Assembly: GCA_027575765.1 (NCBI GenBank) | Contig: JANBPT010000015.1 | Coordinates: forward strand, 1-64,000 | Direction: 5' to 3' | DNA from: Tieghemiomyces parasiticus | Taxonomy: Eukaryota; Kickxellomycota; Dimargaritomycetes; Dimargaritales; Dimargaritaceae | DNA: 64,000 bases | Shown here: positions 20,993-32,755 of the stretch, piece by piece | Position numbering within the stretch: the first letter of the stretch is position 1 | How the letters are laid out: each line of letters begins with the position of its first letter | Translations under genes and position numbers: made by a program | The notes under the pieces: generated by a model | What the model was told of the DNA's origin: nothing | Seen by the model: the letters and a program-made list of their open reading frames with translations, nothing else | Database searches by the model: none

Positions 20993-23909
20993 CGACCTGT
21001 GAATGGACCTTACCGGTATAGTGCGTGAATAGATTATAATAGAACCGTAGGGAAGCGTAAGGGAGTATGACAAGTGTTGTTCGAAAGGGGATAGCCTAGG
21101 TGACTGCGATGGGTCGGGGAGTTAGGTCGTTGAATTGACTATAGTTCTAGCCGAGTGCATAAGTGACGGTGTGAAGGTACGGTGAGATTGTGGGGTGCTT
21201 CTGCCTTGCGCATTAGGATGTGAGGTCGTTTTAGGCGACCACAATTGTGTATAATGGTGAAATCCTAATGGCCGAATAACGGTTGTGACAACTGACGTTT
21301 AATGATTTTAAAAATACAACTGAAGGATTGGTAAAGGAAGAGGTAATCATGTAAACAATTATATAATAATCATAGCAGTCCAAATGACCGCATGCACATG
21401 CACTTGTGATTATTACCTTATGCTTCTTATCTCCTTTCCTCATCTGCCCACTTATGCACTTTCAGGACGGAACAATTGCCAAAACAGTTCCAACCATCCT
21501 TCCGTGCCCTATCACAGCCATCTGATCAACCCCTCCTCTAGCAGCACCTTTGCTATATTTCCCTACTCCTCCTTACTCCTCTCTACACTAGCAGACTCAC
21601 CAACAAGACCCTAAACAGCAGGGTCCCACTTGCCATATATATACGGCCCCAAGGCAGCACCCATAATATTGAACATTGTTGCGCACTAGTTTATTGTTTA
21701 CGTTAAGGATCCAGGAATTTGCCCACCACAATGATTGTTAGGGGAGCTTCCGGAATGTATAGATCCGTTTGAGAGAAGGAGAGTAGGGAACCAAGGCTTT
21801 TGAAAGGTACACATGGGGGATGTCTCAGGATTGGAAGGGAGGGGGGCAAATATGCGCACAGGCAACGCTTCAGGGTGATAACAGTAACACAATAAAGCTA
21901 GACACGAGTAATGCGTTGAGTTGAAAGCAGCAAAAGGGGTGGGTAACTAATTGGTATGGGTGTTGGTATCCATTTGCCAACACCCCACAGAACCCTGAAA
22001 GCCACCATAATACCACACAGGAACCAACACTGCCGCATTAACGCCTACAATTGGCCAGGGTAACACACCCCAAGCCTTTATGACTAACTATTTGAGACCC
22101 CAGCAAAGTCCCGATTGCCACACGCTTCTAGGGTATACATAAACCCATCAACCTAACTACTAATATTTTTTATCTTACACTTTCTTTATCTTGCGTACGT
22201 TTACAATAACCCCCCCCCTCGGGGTCTCACCTACCACACTTATGCAAATGTAAAAAGTCTACAACATCTGCCTTGGCGAAAGTGGTACCTATTTGCTGCA
22301 TTCGTTGGGCATTACAGTTATTCATCTTTCAGCATCAAGCAGTATTACAATAGGTGTATCTCAACTCAAACCTGTGCACTAGAGCCCCTTCCCCCAAATT
22401 ACATTGTCTGAGAAACCAAGGGCTATCTAGAAATATAGACCGCGGTCAAGGAAACGCGAGTCGCGCTTGGGGTGCCCCACGTTCAGTGCGGCACCGGAAA
22501 AGCCTATATGTAACGGGACAATAACACTTCGCAGCGTAGGCGAAAGTATGGCACAGCTCCGCAATCACATCTACGTAAGGCAATTTAAAGCGTAACACAC
22601 ACCCAGGAACCGACAACGTTAGCAGAGGTTACGGTTATCTTGCAACGGTTGCGCTGGCCTAAAGGTATTGCGCTGAAGATGGTATTCGGGCCTACCCAAT
22701 ACTCCCTTCACCGGCTCTAGCAACCTTGTATGCCCGGCTGTCTAGTGGCACTAGCCTCTCAGACTAGCGGCCTGCACCTTGGAGGTCATTTCTCCCCACA
22801 TGAGGAACAGGGCTGTGTCACTTTCAAAGCGAAGGCATCTGTCCCCGTGATCCATCGACCGCCGCAGTAACAGGTAAGCATTATCCCACCAAGCAGATTT
22901 ATCGTTTATCAACGTGACATTGCGATAGAGGGATCAATTGGGATACGCTCCGGGTCAAGGCCATAGCCTCCCACCACACTTGATCTTGTGGACGGAGCCA
23001 CCCCAACTGGGCTTGCCTCACGAAATGGCCACACCACCATGATGGGAAAGCTAACGACCTTCCGACGGTTAAGTCGAACTCGGCTGAAACTCAGGCCCTC
23101 AACAACACCAAGCGGTCTCTCATCATCCGCAAACGCGCATTTTTAAAGGGGGCGACTTGTCCATGAGCGCTTTTTAGTTAACTATGCAATAAGTATCATG
23201 CCTTGGTCTACTCGCCAATCGACCCACTCTCAGTGTTCACTTCATCTTCTTCCCTCCCTCGGGCCGCACCCTTCGTTACCCTATGACCGTCCAGCGATTG
23301 CCCATGGCTTGCCCGACACAATCGTGGTCAATCCACCGATGAGAGTGCGAGACGAGAGAAATGAAAAGCACAGCCCCGAAGACGGGCGGAGACGAACTTG
23401 CGGCTGGTAGATAAACTGTGGTGAGACACCTTGCTACGTAAAGATCTATCTGATTATGGGAGGGGGAAGGGCTTACTAACCGGCGAGATGCTAACGAAGA
23501 GCTTTAATACCTTTAATTGAACAGTCTTAGAAAGACCAATATCACGTCGTCCCGTTCGGTAGAAGAGGAGCCGGATGCCAAAAGGATGTCTCGCGGCCAT
23601 CCTCCTACCGTCACTGCAGCGGCAGCAGACAGGGGTCCCACAGCGCTAACCGGTCGCAGTGGTTTAATCTAATAAATTGTCTTTTGTAGTTGGCCAGATT
23701 AACCACCTTGGCGTAGGAGTAATTTCTCACCTTCCCCTCTCGTCTTTCTTCATTTGAGTACCCACATGGTGGACTTGAATTATAAGATTAACGCCGAGAT
23801 AATTAGTATGATCTGTGCTCGCCCCCATGGGGGGTAGACCGTGGATGCACGCATTGCTTTCGCTCTGGTGGTCGAATGCTTGATCCCCACTAGCGTCCAT
23901 TTTAAGGCG

Positions 23910-23917
23910 TATAAATA
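23910..23917 (+). promoter_or_regulatory. TATA box of the repeat-rich secreted protein gene
   Basis: TATAAATA, 140 nt upstream of the ATG at 24050. The leader that follows is C/T-rich, as in the gene at 19144. Confidence 0.7.
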
Positions 23918-24049
23918 CTCGGGCCGCTGTCCGCCTACAAACTCAAGTCATCATCACTCACAATATCAAACGTCTCAACTCTACCCCCCATCAACCTTTC
24001 ATTGACCTTACATTCTCCCAATCTCTTTCTACCCCTCTCAGCTTCCACC

Positions 24050-24439
24050 ATGTACTTCACCCGCATCATCACCATCACCGCCGTCGCCTCCGTTGTTGTG
24101 GCTACCTGCGGCCTGGCCGCTTCGACCCTGCCTTTTGATTATACCCCTTCCCACGGCGCCCATCAGCAGCTTGTCCGCCGTGAGGCTACTGTCTCAATTT
24201 CCGCTAGCGGCTCTCACATCCAGCACCTGGACCGTCGCTCCCCTGCAAAGGGCGCTAAGAAGGGTAATAAGAAGGGTAACAAGAAGGGTAACAAGAAGGG
24301 TAACAAGAAGGATAACAAGAAGGGCGGCCCTACCGCTGCTCCCAAGGGCGAACCTGCTGCTGCTCCCGGTGACGAACCTGCTGCTGCTCCCGGTGACGAA
24401 CCTGCAGCTGCTCCCGGCGGCGAGCCTGCCGCTATGTAG
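24050..24439 (+). CDS. secreted repeat protein with basic GNKK and acidic PAAAPGDE blocks
   Basis: The protein has 129 residues from the ATG in CACCATGTAC. Residues 1 to about 24 form a signal peptide (MYFTRIITITAVASVVVATC, then GLAAS). Two dibasic sites, LVRR (41-44) and LDRR (60-63), look like Kex2/furin cleavage sites and would release a short middle peptide. Residues 70-91 are about five copies of K-K-G-N (one with Asp for Gly), strongly basic, encoded by 12-bp repeats. Residues 102-125 are three copies of P-A-A-A-P-G-[DG]-E, encoded by 24-bp repeats. The mature C-terminal piece would be a disordered polyampholyte. No enzyme or known domain is present. The function is unknown. Cell-wall association or a repeat-peptide precursor are both possible. 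Confidence 0.75.
   Translation: MYFTRIITITAVASVVVATCGLAASTLPFDYTPSHGAHQQLVRREATVSISASGSHIQHLDRRSPAKGAKKGNKKGNKKGNKKGNKKDNKKGGPTAAPKGEPAAAPGDEPAAAPGDEPAAAPGGEPAAM
24257..24322 (+). repeat. coding minisatellite, 12-bp unit (KKGN)
   Basis: About five and a half copies of aagaagggtaac with a few base changes, in frame with the secreted repeat protein. Confidence 0.9.
24353..24424 (+). repeat. coding minisatellite, 24-bp unit (PAAAPGDE)
   Basis: Three copies of a 24-bp unit beginning cctgctgctgctcccggtga, in frame. The third copy has Gly in place of Asp. Confidence 0.9.
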
Positions 24440-25890
24440 GTTATCCAGGAATCGCCTTCGTGACGACCTGAAAATCATAACCCATGTCTCGCCTACAGTT
24501 CATACCTGAAGTGCTTCTACGGTATTCTCACTATTTAACACCATGCGCCAGAGCGCTTTCAGCGAATTCATTCAGTGACCAAATCCCATATATTACGATG
24601 TGTTAATAATGAAATGTATTGTACCGTGGGAGATAATGCAGTGCCCAGTTGGTTGATAGCGGTTGAATGGACGATGGGGGTATCCACAACGATGGCATAT
24701 ACTAAAGCAAAATCGCCACCATCCAGTAGATGGCGGCGGTCGAGATATGAGTGGCCAGATATACCCGGCATATGATGCTGATGACTATTCCAAACTATCG
24801 CGCACCTGATAGCACCAATAGCGTTTCGTTGCGCAGGAGAGCAGACAACGGGCAAAGCGCCAGAGTCAAGAAGATGTGGCGAGTCGTTCAGCCACCTTCT
24901 CTTAGAGGAGATGATGTGCTACTATGTACTACTCCAGCATAGGCTTTGATGGAAGTCGTTCATGGATACACGGTAACTCACTAGAGCTGGCATGGGTTGG
25001 CACCCTTCACAACGAATGCTGATCGGGTATTAGCAGCCTCTGTTACATTAAGGGTTGTTTTTTTTTGGTTGGCCCTTCCCATTGCCACCGAGCTCCGTCC
25101 ATTTAGAGACTACAGATGAAACGCCCCGGTCGTACATGGCTCAGTTGGGGGCGAGGAGTTCGTCTTATTTACCCCCCTCTCCATCTCTATCGTATTGTGA
25201 CGGGGTGTGTAGCCCGAGGGGGGGAGCAGCTAGAGGAAGACCGAGAGCAGGTCGTAGGCGAGCAGGTCAGAAATAAAGGAACAGTATTTATTACACACTT
25301 GACGAATCCGTCGTTTATGGCCAATTCGTCGTCTTGAAATAAGTGTGGTTCAAGTGATGACGCGAAACCGTTTGGTGTAGCTTGAGTTGTTTGAGTTGAA
25401 GACTTTTCCCATGAGGATTAAGATCCAGGTCCAGTTGAGTTCTCCTTCACAGTCTGAAATGCCGCCGCCTTCCCGGTTCTGAAAGGGTAAGGGTATGCGG
25501 TGATAAAAGCTGGCACACTCCATCAGGAAGCCGGGTTCGGAAGGGAGGCGGCTTTCTTTGACTAGGAGGCTTCCCGGGGGGCGCCTTGGTTACACCCGCA
25601 ATAGCGAAACGCTAGCAATCAAACGTTGTTTCAGGGAGACACTGACTATATTGTAGAGACAGTCATTGTTCAGTTAAAATATCGGCGGGCGAGATCGATT
25701 GAGAGGAGGGGATAAAAAGACGCATAAAAAAGAAAATCGTTGGCGGAAAGACAGTGAGGCAGGAAAAAGGCAATTGAATGGAGGCGGGAGCAACTAAGGC
25801 GGATAGAATAATAGAAAAAGTTGGGGTAGAAGTAGTACATGGTGGTGGTGGGGTGATTCAACACACGTGCATTCCGATAACCCTGACGCT
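24440..25890. other. no gene recognised
   Basis: This is the 3' side of the secreted repeat protein gene and of the FHA-RING gene, which point towards each other. Short frames only. A T-rich tract lies near 25063. A convergent 3' flank is the simplest reading. Confidence 0.45.
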
Positions 25891-28371
25891 TTAGCGGAAG
25901 GACGATTGGCCGGGCGACATGGGCGGTGGGTGCGTTGATGACGGCGACGACTGATGTTGTTGGGGCTGCCGTGGCTCGTGATGGTGAAACGGGGAGGCGG
26001 TGCGCTTGCGCTGCTCCTCGTCATCACCGCTGGCGTCCTCGGCGGTATCCGTCACCCAAGACGACGTGTTCTCGCGGCCGCGCGGGACAGGGGGGCCCCC
26101 TACCAGTCGACTCGACGCAGCATCCATTCCTGACGGCGCCAGGGCCAGATCCCCGCCGCCCAAAGACGAAGCTGGGGAGGTTGAATGCAGAGGGTAGCTA
26201 GCCCCGGGCGACGAAGCGAGACTGACACCGGCCGTGGACGGCGCGTCCATCGTAGCTCGGGGGCTGGGGATGGCCGGTGGGAAGGAAGAGGTGGTCGCGG
26301 GGCCCAGGCTACTACTGCTACTACTACTGACACTGTTACCCACCATGCGCAGATGGTTGAGTACCGAAGCGAGCGGGGAAGCCGCATTATTGCTCGTGTT
26401 CACCGTCCGGTGGTTCTGTAAAAAGTCCGTGCTGTCGGACAGGCGGCGTCGAAATTCGCGGAAAGGACCCGCCGGACCGCCCTCAGAAACCTGGGGCTGC
26501 GCTGGCGGGGGCGGCATGAGCCCGCGGTCGGTAGCGGAGGGGGGTGACCGGCTGAGCGCCGACGCGGTCAAGGTGCGACCCATGGTGGGACGAACCGGAC
26601 CGGAGGAGTGGGTGGCGGCCGTGCGGTGGCTGCCCCCGCGGCCCATGTCCATGGGGCTCAGGGGTAGAGCGACTTGCGGGGCCTCGGCAAAGGTGCGCAT
26701 CATGGGCGAGTCGGGCACGTCGTCGGGGGCAGTGGGTTCGGTGGCGCACGACTGGGCGCGGCGGCGACTGGGGTTACGCAACAGCAGGTGGGCGGCCGGG
26801 AGGGGCTGGACTTCGGCGTTGGGGTCGACGGGGGCCGGGGGGCGCAAGTTGAGCAGCGGGGCCAGGAGAGGAGCTGGCGCACGCACGTTCACGAGGGGGG
26901 CCAGGACGGGGCCCGGGGCGCCGGGAAAACCGGTGGGCGAGGGCAGCATGGTGGGGGAGGGAAGCGCGCCCGCCCGCGTAGTAGTGATTGAATGGTGGTA
27001 CGGAACCCGGTCCGCCGCTGCACTCCTAGTCGCGGGGGGCGCCTGCCCGTTTCCCGACAAGGCGGACGGAGGGGCGGGGGTTGCTTCGGCCATGGATTCC
27101 TCCGACATAAAGGCCGCGTCCGAGCCCGAATCGTCAACCGGCAGGTCGGTCGCGGATGGTAGGGTCACCGCCATGGACGACAGGCGGCCGGCGACCTGGG
27201 CGGTCGGCGAGTTGTGGTGGTGCGGATGGAGACTGTGGTGCGGGCCGGCGGTGGAGGGGCTACTGGGGGCTGCCTCGTGGCGAGCGTGGGTCTGGTCGCG
27301 GCTCAGGGAGTGGCCCGGGGTGGACTCCTCGTCACTGCCCATGTGGACGGTGGCCCCCGAGACGGGCACCGGGGTAGCCTGAGCCGGTCCGTCGGGCCGG
27401 GGGCCGGGACGCAGGTCATCGCCGTCTGCGGTCTCGCGTACGGGAGTGGTGGCTACAGCCACCGAGTCTACGTCCATCATCTGGCTCTGGTCGATCGGAG
27501 GTAGGGCCAAGGAACTGGCCCGCGCAGGGATCTGGGCATTCGCAAGGTGAGGGTGGTCTGGTGGCGGCGGGGCGGACACGGAGCCGTTCGCCTCGGCGGT
27601 CTGGCGCTCCTGGGAGCGGGCAGTCACGTCGTTCTCGTATTCCTCGACGGGAGCTTCAAGGTCAGCGTAGGTACGACACAGCGGGCAGCAGAAGCCCGTA
27701 TTGGTGAACACAATGGGTTTGACACACTTGAAGTGGAAGCAGTGCGAGCAAGGGGCCACGAACAAGGCCTGGAAGGGACCCATGGCGTACAGACAGATGC
27801 AGCACTCGTGGCGCTCTTCATTGCCGGTGTTGAAGCTGTTGAACATATTCTGGAGGTTACGCATCACCCTTAAGCGGTAGGGATTCTCGGCCTGCCGTTG
27901 CCAGGCACGGTTGATCTCTAGGCGGATCTTGACACACTTGTAGATATCCTGGACGCCGCCCTGGTAGTCGACGCCGAGCTGCAGAATGTCGCCGTCATGC
28001 AGGCGGCGGGCCGGACTCTCGACGCCGGCCAAGCTAAGGCGGATATGGTTAAGGAAGGTGCCCGAGGAACTCTTGGTGTCGCGGATGTACAGATGGCCAC
28101 CTTCCGACCAGATCTCGGCGTGGCTGCGACTGACCACCTTGCTCTTGAAGGCGATGCGGTTCGGCTGCTGGCTGACGCGGTCGGTGAAGCGGCCGACCTT
28201 GAGAATCGTGCCGTCGGGGACTTCGCGGTCCATCGCCTCAAAGTAGAGGCAGTGGCGCACATCAGGGATGTGCGGAGCAAAGCGGATGTGGGGCACGGCG
28301 GGCCCGGTGGAGTCCTCCGCGGCGGCGACGGCCCCGACGACGGGCTCCAGTGGAGGCGACGGCGCGCTCAT
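25891..28371 (-). CDS. FHA-RING E3 ubiquitin ligase (Dma1/Dma2-type)
   Basis: The protein has 826 residues from 28371, the first ATG of a frame that is open for another 309 nt upstream without an ATG. An FHA domain covers about 57-135: GRF at 60-62, SRSHAEIW at 81-88 (phosphothreonine-binding Arg82 and Ser83) and SSSGTFLNHIRLS at 101-113. A RING-H2 finger covers 190-232, with zinc ligands C190, C193, C208, H210, H213, C216, C229 and C232. FHA followed by RING is the architecture of fungal Dma1/Dma2 (relatives of RNF8 and CHFR). Those ligases read phosphorylated partners and control septins, cytokinesis and the mitotic-exit checkpoint. The last 575 residues are disordered, rich in Pro, Ser, Ala and His, and much longer than in yeast Dma proteins. 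GC is high throughout, which produces long false antisense frames (26234-27382). Confidence 0.87.
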   Translation of the reverse strand: MSAPSPPLEPVVGAVAAAEDSTGPAVPHIRFAPHIPDVRHCLYFEAMDREVPDGTILKVGRFTDRVSQQPNRIAFKSKVVSRSHAEIWSEGGHLYIRDTKSSSGTFLNHIRLSLAGVESPARRLHDGDILQLGVDYQGGVQDIYKCVKIRLEINRAWQRQAENPYRLRVMRNLQNMFNSFNTGNEERHECCICLYAMGPFQALFVAPCSHCFHFKCVKPIVFTNTGFCCPLCRTYADLEAPVEEYENDVTARSQERQTAEANGSVSAPPPPDHPHLANAQIPARASSLALPPIDQSQMMDVDSVAVATTPVRETADGDDLRPGPRPDGPAQATPVPVSGATVHMGSDEESTPGHSLSRDQTHARHEAAPSSPSTAGPHHSLHPHHHNSPTAQVAGRLSSMAVTLPSATDLPVDDSGSDAAFMSEESMAEATPAPPSALSGNGQAPPATRSAAADRVPYHHSITTTRAGALPSPTMLPSPTGFPGAPGPVLAPLVNVRAPAPLLAPLLNLRPPAPVDPNAEVQPLPAAHLLLRNPSRRRAQSCATEPTAPDDVPDSPMMRTFAEAPQVALPLSPMDMGRGGSHRTAATHSSGPVRPTMGRTLTASALSRSPPSATDRGLMPPPPAQPQVSEGGPAGPFREFRRRLSDSTDFLQNHRTVNTSNNAASPLASVLNHLRMVGNSVSSSSSSSLGPATTSSFPPAIPSPRATMDAPSTAGVSLASSPGASYPLHSTSPASSLGGGDLALAPSGMDAASSRLVGGPPVPRGRENTSSWVTDTAEDASGDDEEQRKRTASPFHHHEPRQPQQHQSSPSSTHPPPMSPGQSSFR

Positions 28372-31300
28372 GGGGAGGTAGTAAGACAGGGTAGACCTAA
28401 GGCTCTGGCAATAGCCGACCAGGCCTGAAGAAGGATGGGGTAGGTGGGGATGAGGTGGAGCGCGAATAGAGGGGATGCACGGGGTAAGGAAGAACGGGAG
28501 GTGGCGTGAGTCCGGGAGGTGGAGGGCCAAGATGCGGAGGAAGTTGCCGTGGACGGCGAGGGAGATGGCAGTTAGTTTCGGGTTGGTGGCGGCGTGATGG
28601 GGTAGCGGGGGAATACAGGTAGAAGGATGAAGGGATGGCGGTTGGGTACGATGAGGGAAAAGGCGGGCCGTGGCGGCCAAGAAGTATGCGGGGGATGGTG
28701 AGATGAGGGCGGAGACGGCCCACGGAGGAAGGGGAAAACGCCGGAGGCTACTTGGAAGAAAATTGTACGCAAGAGGGCCGCCTCAGAGACAAAGAGGACC
28801 GGCACGGGTAGGCAGGTAGGCAAAGCGAGGAGGAGAGATGGCCAGACGAGTGCTGTCACCCGGAAGGGTCCGGGCCAGGTTTTAAGCAGACTGGTGCGCA
28901 CAAGAGATGAGGAAACAGGCGCGGCGGCCAAAGACCACGCGGCCGACCGCACGAGCTGACACCTAAGGTATTCAGTCCACAGCGCCGGCCGCGGGGTGAC
29001 ATCCGCGCCTCTCTCTATGGGAAGGATGGGCGGTGGAGGCAAGCGAGGGAGCAAGAAGGCCAGGCCAAGGTGTCTCACTATTTACCCCTTCGCTCGGCAG
29101 AGCGACGCTCACATCGCCACCACCCCCCGCGGCCGCCGCCGTATGATAGAGCAAAAAGTCCTGGTCCGTCGCGTCCAGCTTACACAAAGGCAGTCGCAGA
29201 GCGCCCATTGTGGTGCGCCAGCCGACCACAATGAAAGCCACCCGTCCATCACGGCGGAGGTAACCCCGGCCAACGGGTGGACAGCGAAAATAGTTCGACA
29301 GACCCCCGCCAGCCCCGCCAAAATCCTCCGAGCCTGAGAAGGGCCTATAGCCGACCCCACATGGTCTTCGAGCCAGGGTCCTTGGATGTCTCCGCCCGGT
29401 CACGCCCGTGTTGCACCTACTAGCCGAGGCATGAGAAGGCCTGGAGGTCTGAGGACAACGGGCTCGGCAGACCGTAAAGACTAAAAAATCCACCGAGGGA
29501 GCAAAGTAAGCAGCCGGGAGCGCGGGAAAAAAGGAACGTGACCACTCCAGTTCACTTCCCACAACCTCACCACCCCTGCCTTGTTGACTTGCTCTGTGTC
29601 CTGAGGGGCAGGCCAGACTCAGGCGGGCATGGTGCCGACCACCTTCCCAGGCTAGGGCCAGGGGCGGGCGAGGGCTGCGAGTCTAAAAGCAGAAGGACTT
29701 GTGTCGAGGGTTGCTCCGTCGACCGGGTGGCCCTGTGAAGGCCGATCCCGAGACGGCGAGTGCCGCTCGCTGCGCTCAAGGAGATAACTTACCTAGTGGG
29801 TTCAGAGCGGGCGAGGGGAGGAGGCGCAACAGGAGTCCGCAGGTAAACAGGGTCCGGGGATAGCGTCCGAGGAACGGGGCGTATGGTTGGTGGCAAGAGC
29901 AGGTTGGACAATTAGTTCCGGAAAAGAGCGGGGTAGAGGAGGGAGGGGATGCAAGTGGCGAGCGAGAAGCTCGAGTGCGTGGGGTAAAAAAAGACCGGTA
30001 TGGGGAAGGGTGGAGGTGGCGGTCGAGTCAAAGACAGTGAGGACAAAGTGAGAGTGGAGGGATGACGACGTGTGCGCCAGAGGATCGTGGAGGTACAAAA
30101 CACGAAGTGGTGATGAGGAAGGAGGGACGCCGGGAAGGAATAATAAACCACTCTGGCCAACCAACAACAAAGGGCGGAGACTGCCACACACAGTCAGTCA
30201 GACAAAAAGGGGAGGTGGTGGCGAGCTGACTACCAAAACGCGCCGCGGATGTGGATGACGACTGAGGAAATGCGGGAATGGTCAAAGGAAATAAACGTAC
30301 GGGAATTGCACGAACGAACCGACCGTCCTTCAAGACTTGTGTGGCGTGGAAGTCGGTAAAACGGAGTGGAAAGAAAACTCGAAAGTGTACAGGCAGAAGA
30401 GAGAGAGAGAGGCAGGCTGGTGTAGCTTCCGTAGTTGACCGTCCAGGTTAATGGCTGGAACTATAGAGAGAGGGTGTGCAGACTGGCCCGGAGAGCCGTA
30501 GGGTGGATGAGTGGTGGGTTAGACAGACCCAAGGGGTTGGAGAGGATGAAGGTATGGTGTACTGCCAGAGCAGGGGACGAGGGGTTAGCAGAACAGGGCT
30601 ACGCTAAGCGGAGGGAGGAACGCAGGACATGCGAGGAGGTGAACAGGATCGGGTGGCAGGGGTCCTCGAGGTACGTAGGTGCCCCTTTTATACGGGGGGA
30701 TCATTCCTCCGTGGTCGCCGCCGCCCCCCTCCCCATGCTCTGTGCGCGCGCGAAGGAGAAGGAAGAGATGGCGGCCTGGGTACGTATTAAGGGCGGGTGA
30801 ATCGCGACATCGGCCGTCCACCTGCGCAATAGTCGTCCGGCCGGCCGCGCGTGCAGCCGTAACGGGAGGGAGGGCAATGAAGGCTGGCGTGATGTCCAGG
30901 GCGTCAGGTGGTCCGCGCGAGGCGACGTCGGTTGACGGAGAGGAATAGGTTAGAACCTGGGGGACAGGGCTCCAGCCCATAGCAAAGGGACCGCGAGCGG
31001 TGGCGGGCCACGCGTAGGTCGGTCACCTCCTCCTCCCCGTTTTGGGCGCGCTCGCGAGGGATAGGAGCTAGCGACTGGGGCCCTGGAACAACTCCCCCGC
31101 CCGCCGAACTGCGGAACTCACAACAGTGCAATTGTACCAACGACTTGATCATGAGGCGAAAGACCCGACTAGGGCGGTGAAGATGGCCCGTGCCGACGAA
31201 TCGACCTAGGCACCACCCTTTCTAACCTTGCTAACTAACCGTCCCATTCAAACCCCGCCCTGGTGTTGGTACACCTCCCCGATCGACCCTACCTTGGCCA

Positions 31301-32755
31301 GTGTTGTCCTACGTGTGTCCGTCTACCACCCCGGCAAGCTGCGGTATACCCACGTCCAGTGACCTTCCCGAGGTCTCCCCAAGTGACCCGCCCCTTCCAA
31401 CTCACCCCTGAACCTCCTGACCGGCCAGTAGTATATTCGCCCTCTTCCCTGGCCGGTCCTCTCTTCGGTTAAGCGCTCCAGTCACCGGTCACATCCCTAA
31501 AATTAGTCAGGACTATCCCACCCCCGTATACGATGAACAGAGATACAAAATGCAATGGGGATAATGCAGAGGGGGGGGTAAGTGTCTGCCTCTGCTCTCC
31601 CTAGCGTACTAAGCACTGCGACCCTTTTTGCCCCGCCATTGCGCCCAACAGAGCGTAGCGAAAGCGTGATAAAATAAGATTGAGGGAGGCCTGATAAAAC
31701 CATATCTTAAATGCTGGGCTCGTTCCTGAGCCAGCACCTTCCCAGGGAAAGGGACCCAGGCCCCGAATGGCTGGGGGCCCCTTGGAATGCATGCCGACGG
31801 CCGAGGGAATAGGGTAGCACATAAAGGGTGTCCCCCCGTCACAGATTTTGTCCCCGTGTATCTACCGAAACAGTAGATGGCAACCGGTACACTACTTACC
31901 TTGGTAGCTAATGAACTCCAGAATGGTCACGGAGGTTGAAGGAGCAAGGGGACGAAGAGGAGGGGGAGCCAAATGACCTAGTTCGACTGGCCGGTGAATA
32001 CGGCCGCTTGAGGCGGAAATGGGTATGCTAGGCACCGGGTAGGCTACAGCCACGTACATTAAAGACATTAAGGTCGGTTAGATCGACGTCATTATCCAGG
32101 GGGGCATGGTGCGCAGTCTGACACTAAACAGTCAGCGGAGAATTACTAGCGACTGGCGATGAACAGGTTCTTTTCGATGAACGCGGCGAGAGAGGGCACC
32201 TTCCGATAGTCTCTCCCCCGCCATCCACCCGACCGCTGTCCCCACACACATCCCCCTCCCAAGGCATGCCAACCGGTATCCTCAGATATCCCTGCAGCAC
32301 CCATGTGTGCCTCGGCCATATATTCATGTCTGCCTAGCCGTGCATGTCTGTACGGTTAACACTCTCACTCAAAAGATGAGGGGGGCTTGAATGTGTAGGC
32401 GACAGACTGCACGACGTGGCCTTTAACTGTCACTGGTGAGTCAGACTAGTCGTAGACCGATTCAGATCAGATGAAAGGTGCCAGGCAAGTCGCATGCCAC
32501 TCACAGTGGAGACCCAGGGAAGGGGCGATGTGACAGGTTCACTAGGACAACCAGGTACGAGGGTTCTATTGAGGAAGTGGAGCTAAGTGATCCCAGTAGT
32601 TCATCTTGGCCTGCAAAACAGGCGACCTGGGATTAGGTGTCTAACCCGGACTTACTTGGAAGTAGAATCGTGGTGTAGCAGTGACGATTTACTATCGTAC
32701 AAGGGTAAGGCAGATCAGCCTTTCAAGCAAACGGTATGTAGGTAGATATAACGAG
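28372..32755. other. no supported gene; GC-rich leader, then mixed sequence
   Basis: From 28.4 to about 31.2 kb the GC content is high and many frames stay open by chance on both strands (for example 28972-29562 minus and 30435-30800 plus). None carries a domain, a signal peptide or a consistent promoter. The first part is probably the promoter and leader of the FHA-RING gene. From 31.2 kb on the sequence is ordinary non-coding. Confidence 0.4.

Larger units (their letters stand above)
19768..24049. other. long stretch without a supported gene; two weakly related start-like segments
   Basis: No domain-bearing frame is present. A 89-codon frame at 20723-20992 starts with MKIIMYSIGLLALR, and its first 36 bases resemble those of the peptide gene at 47939. 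A shorter, broken match occurs near 23185-23215. Both could be relics of secreted-peptide genes but neither is supported as a gene. A C-run lies near 22210. The last 150 bases are the promoter and leader of the gene at 24050. Confidence 0.4.

Noticed and set aside
26234..27382. 382-codon plus-strand frame
   Set aside because: It lies antisense to the disordered, GC-rich tail of the FHA-RING gene. The Gly/Arg/Val-rich translation is the expected shadow of Pro/Ala/Ser codons.
28972..29562. 196-codon minus-strand frame in the GC-rich leader region
   Set aside because: No domain, no promoter-like element, and other frames on both strands are equally open. High GC alone explains it.
30435..30800. 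121-codon plus-strand frame
   Set aside because: Arg/Gly/Ala/Glu-rich chance frame in purine-rich DNA, with no domain or consistent start context.
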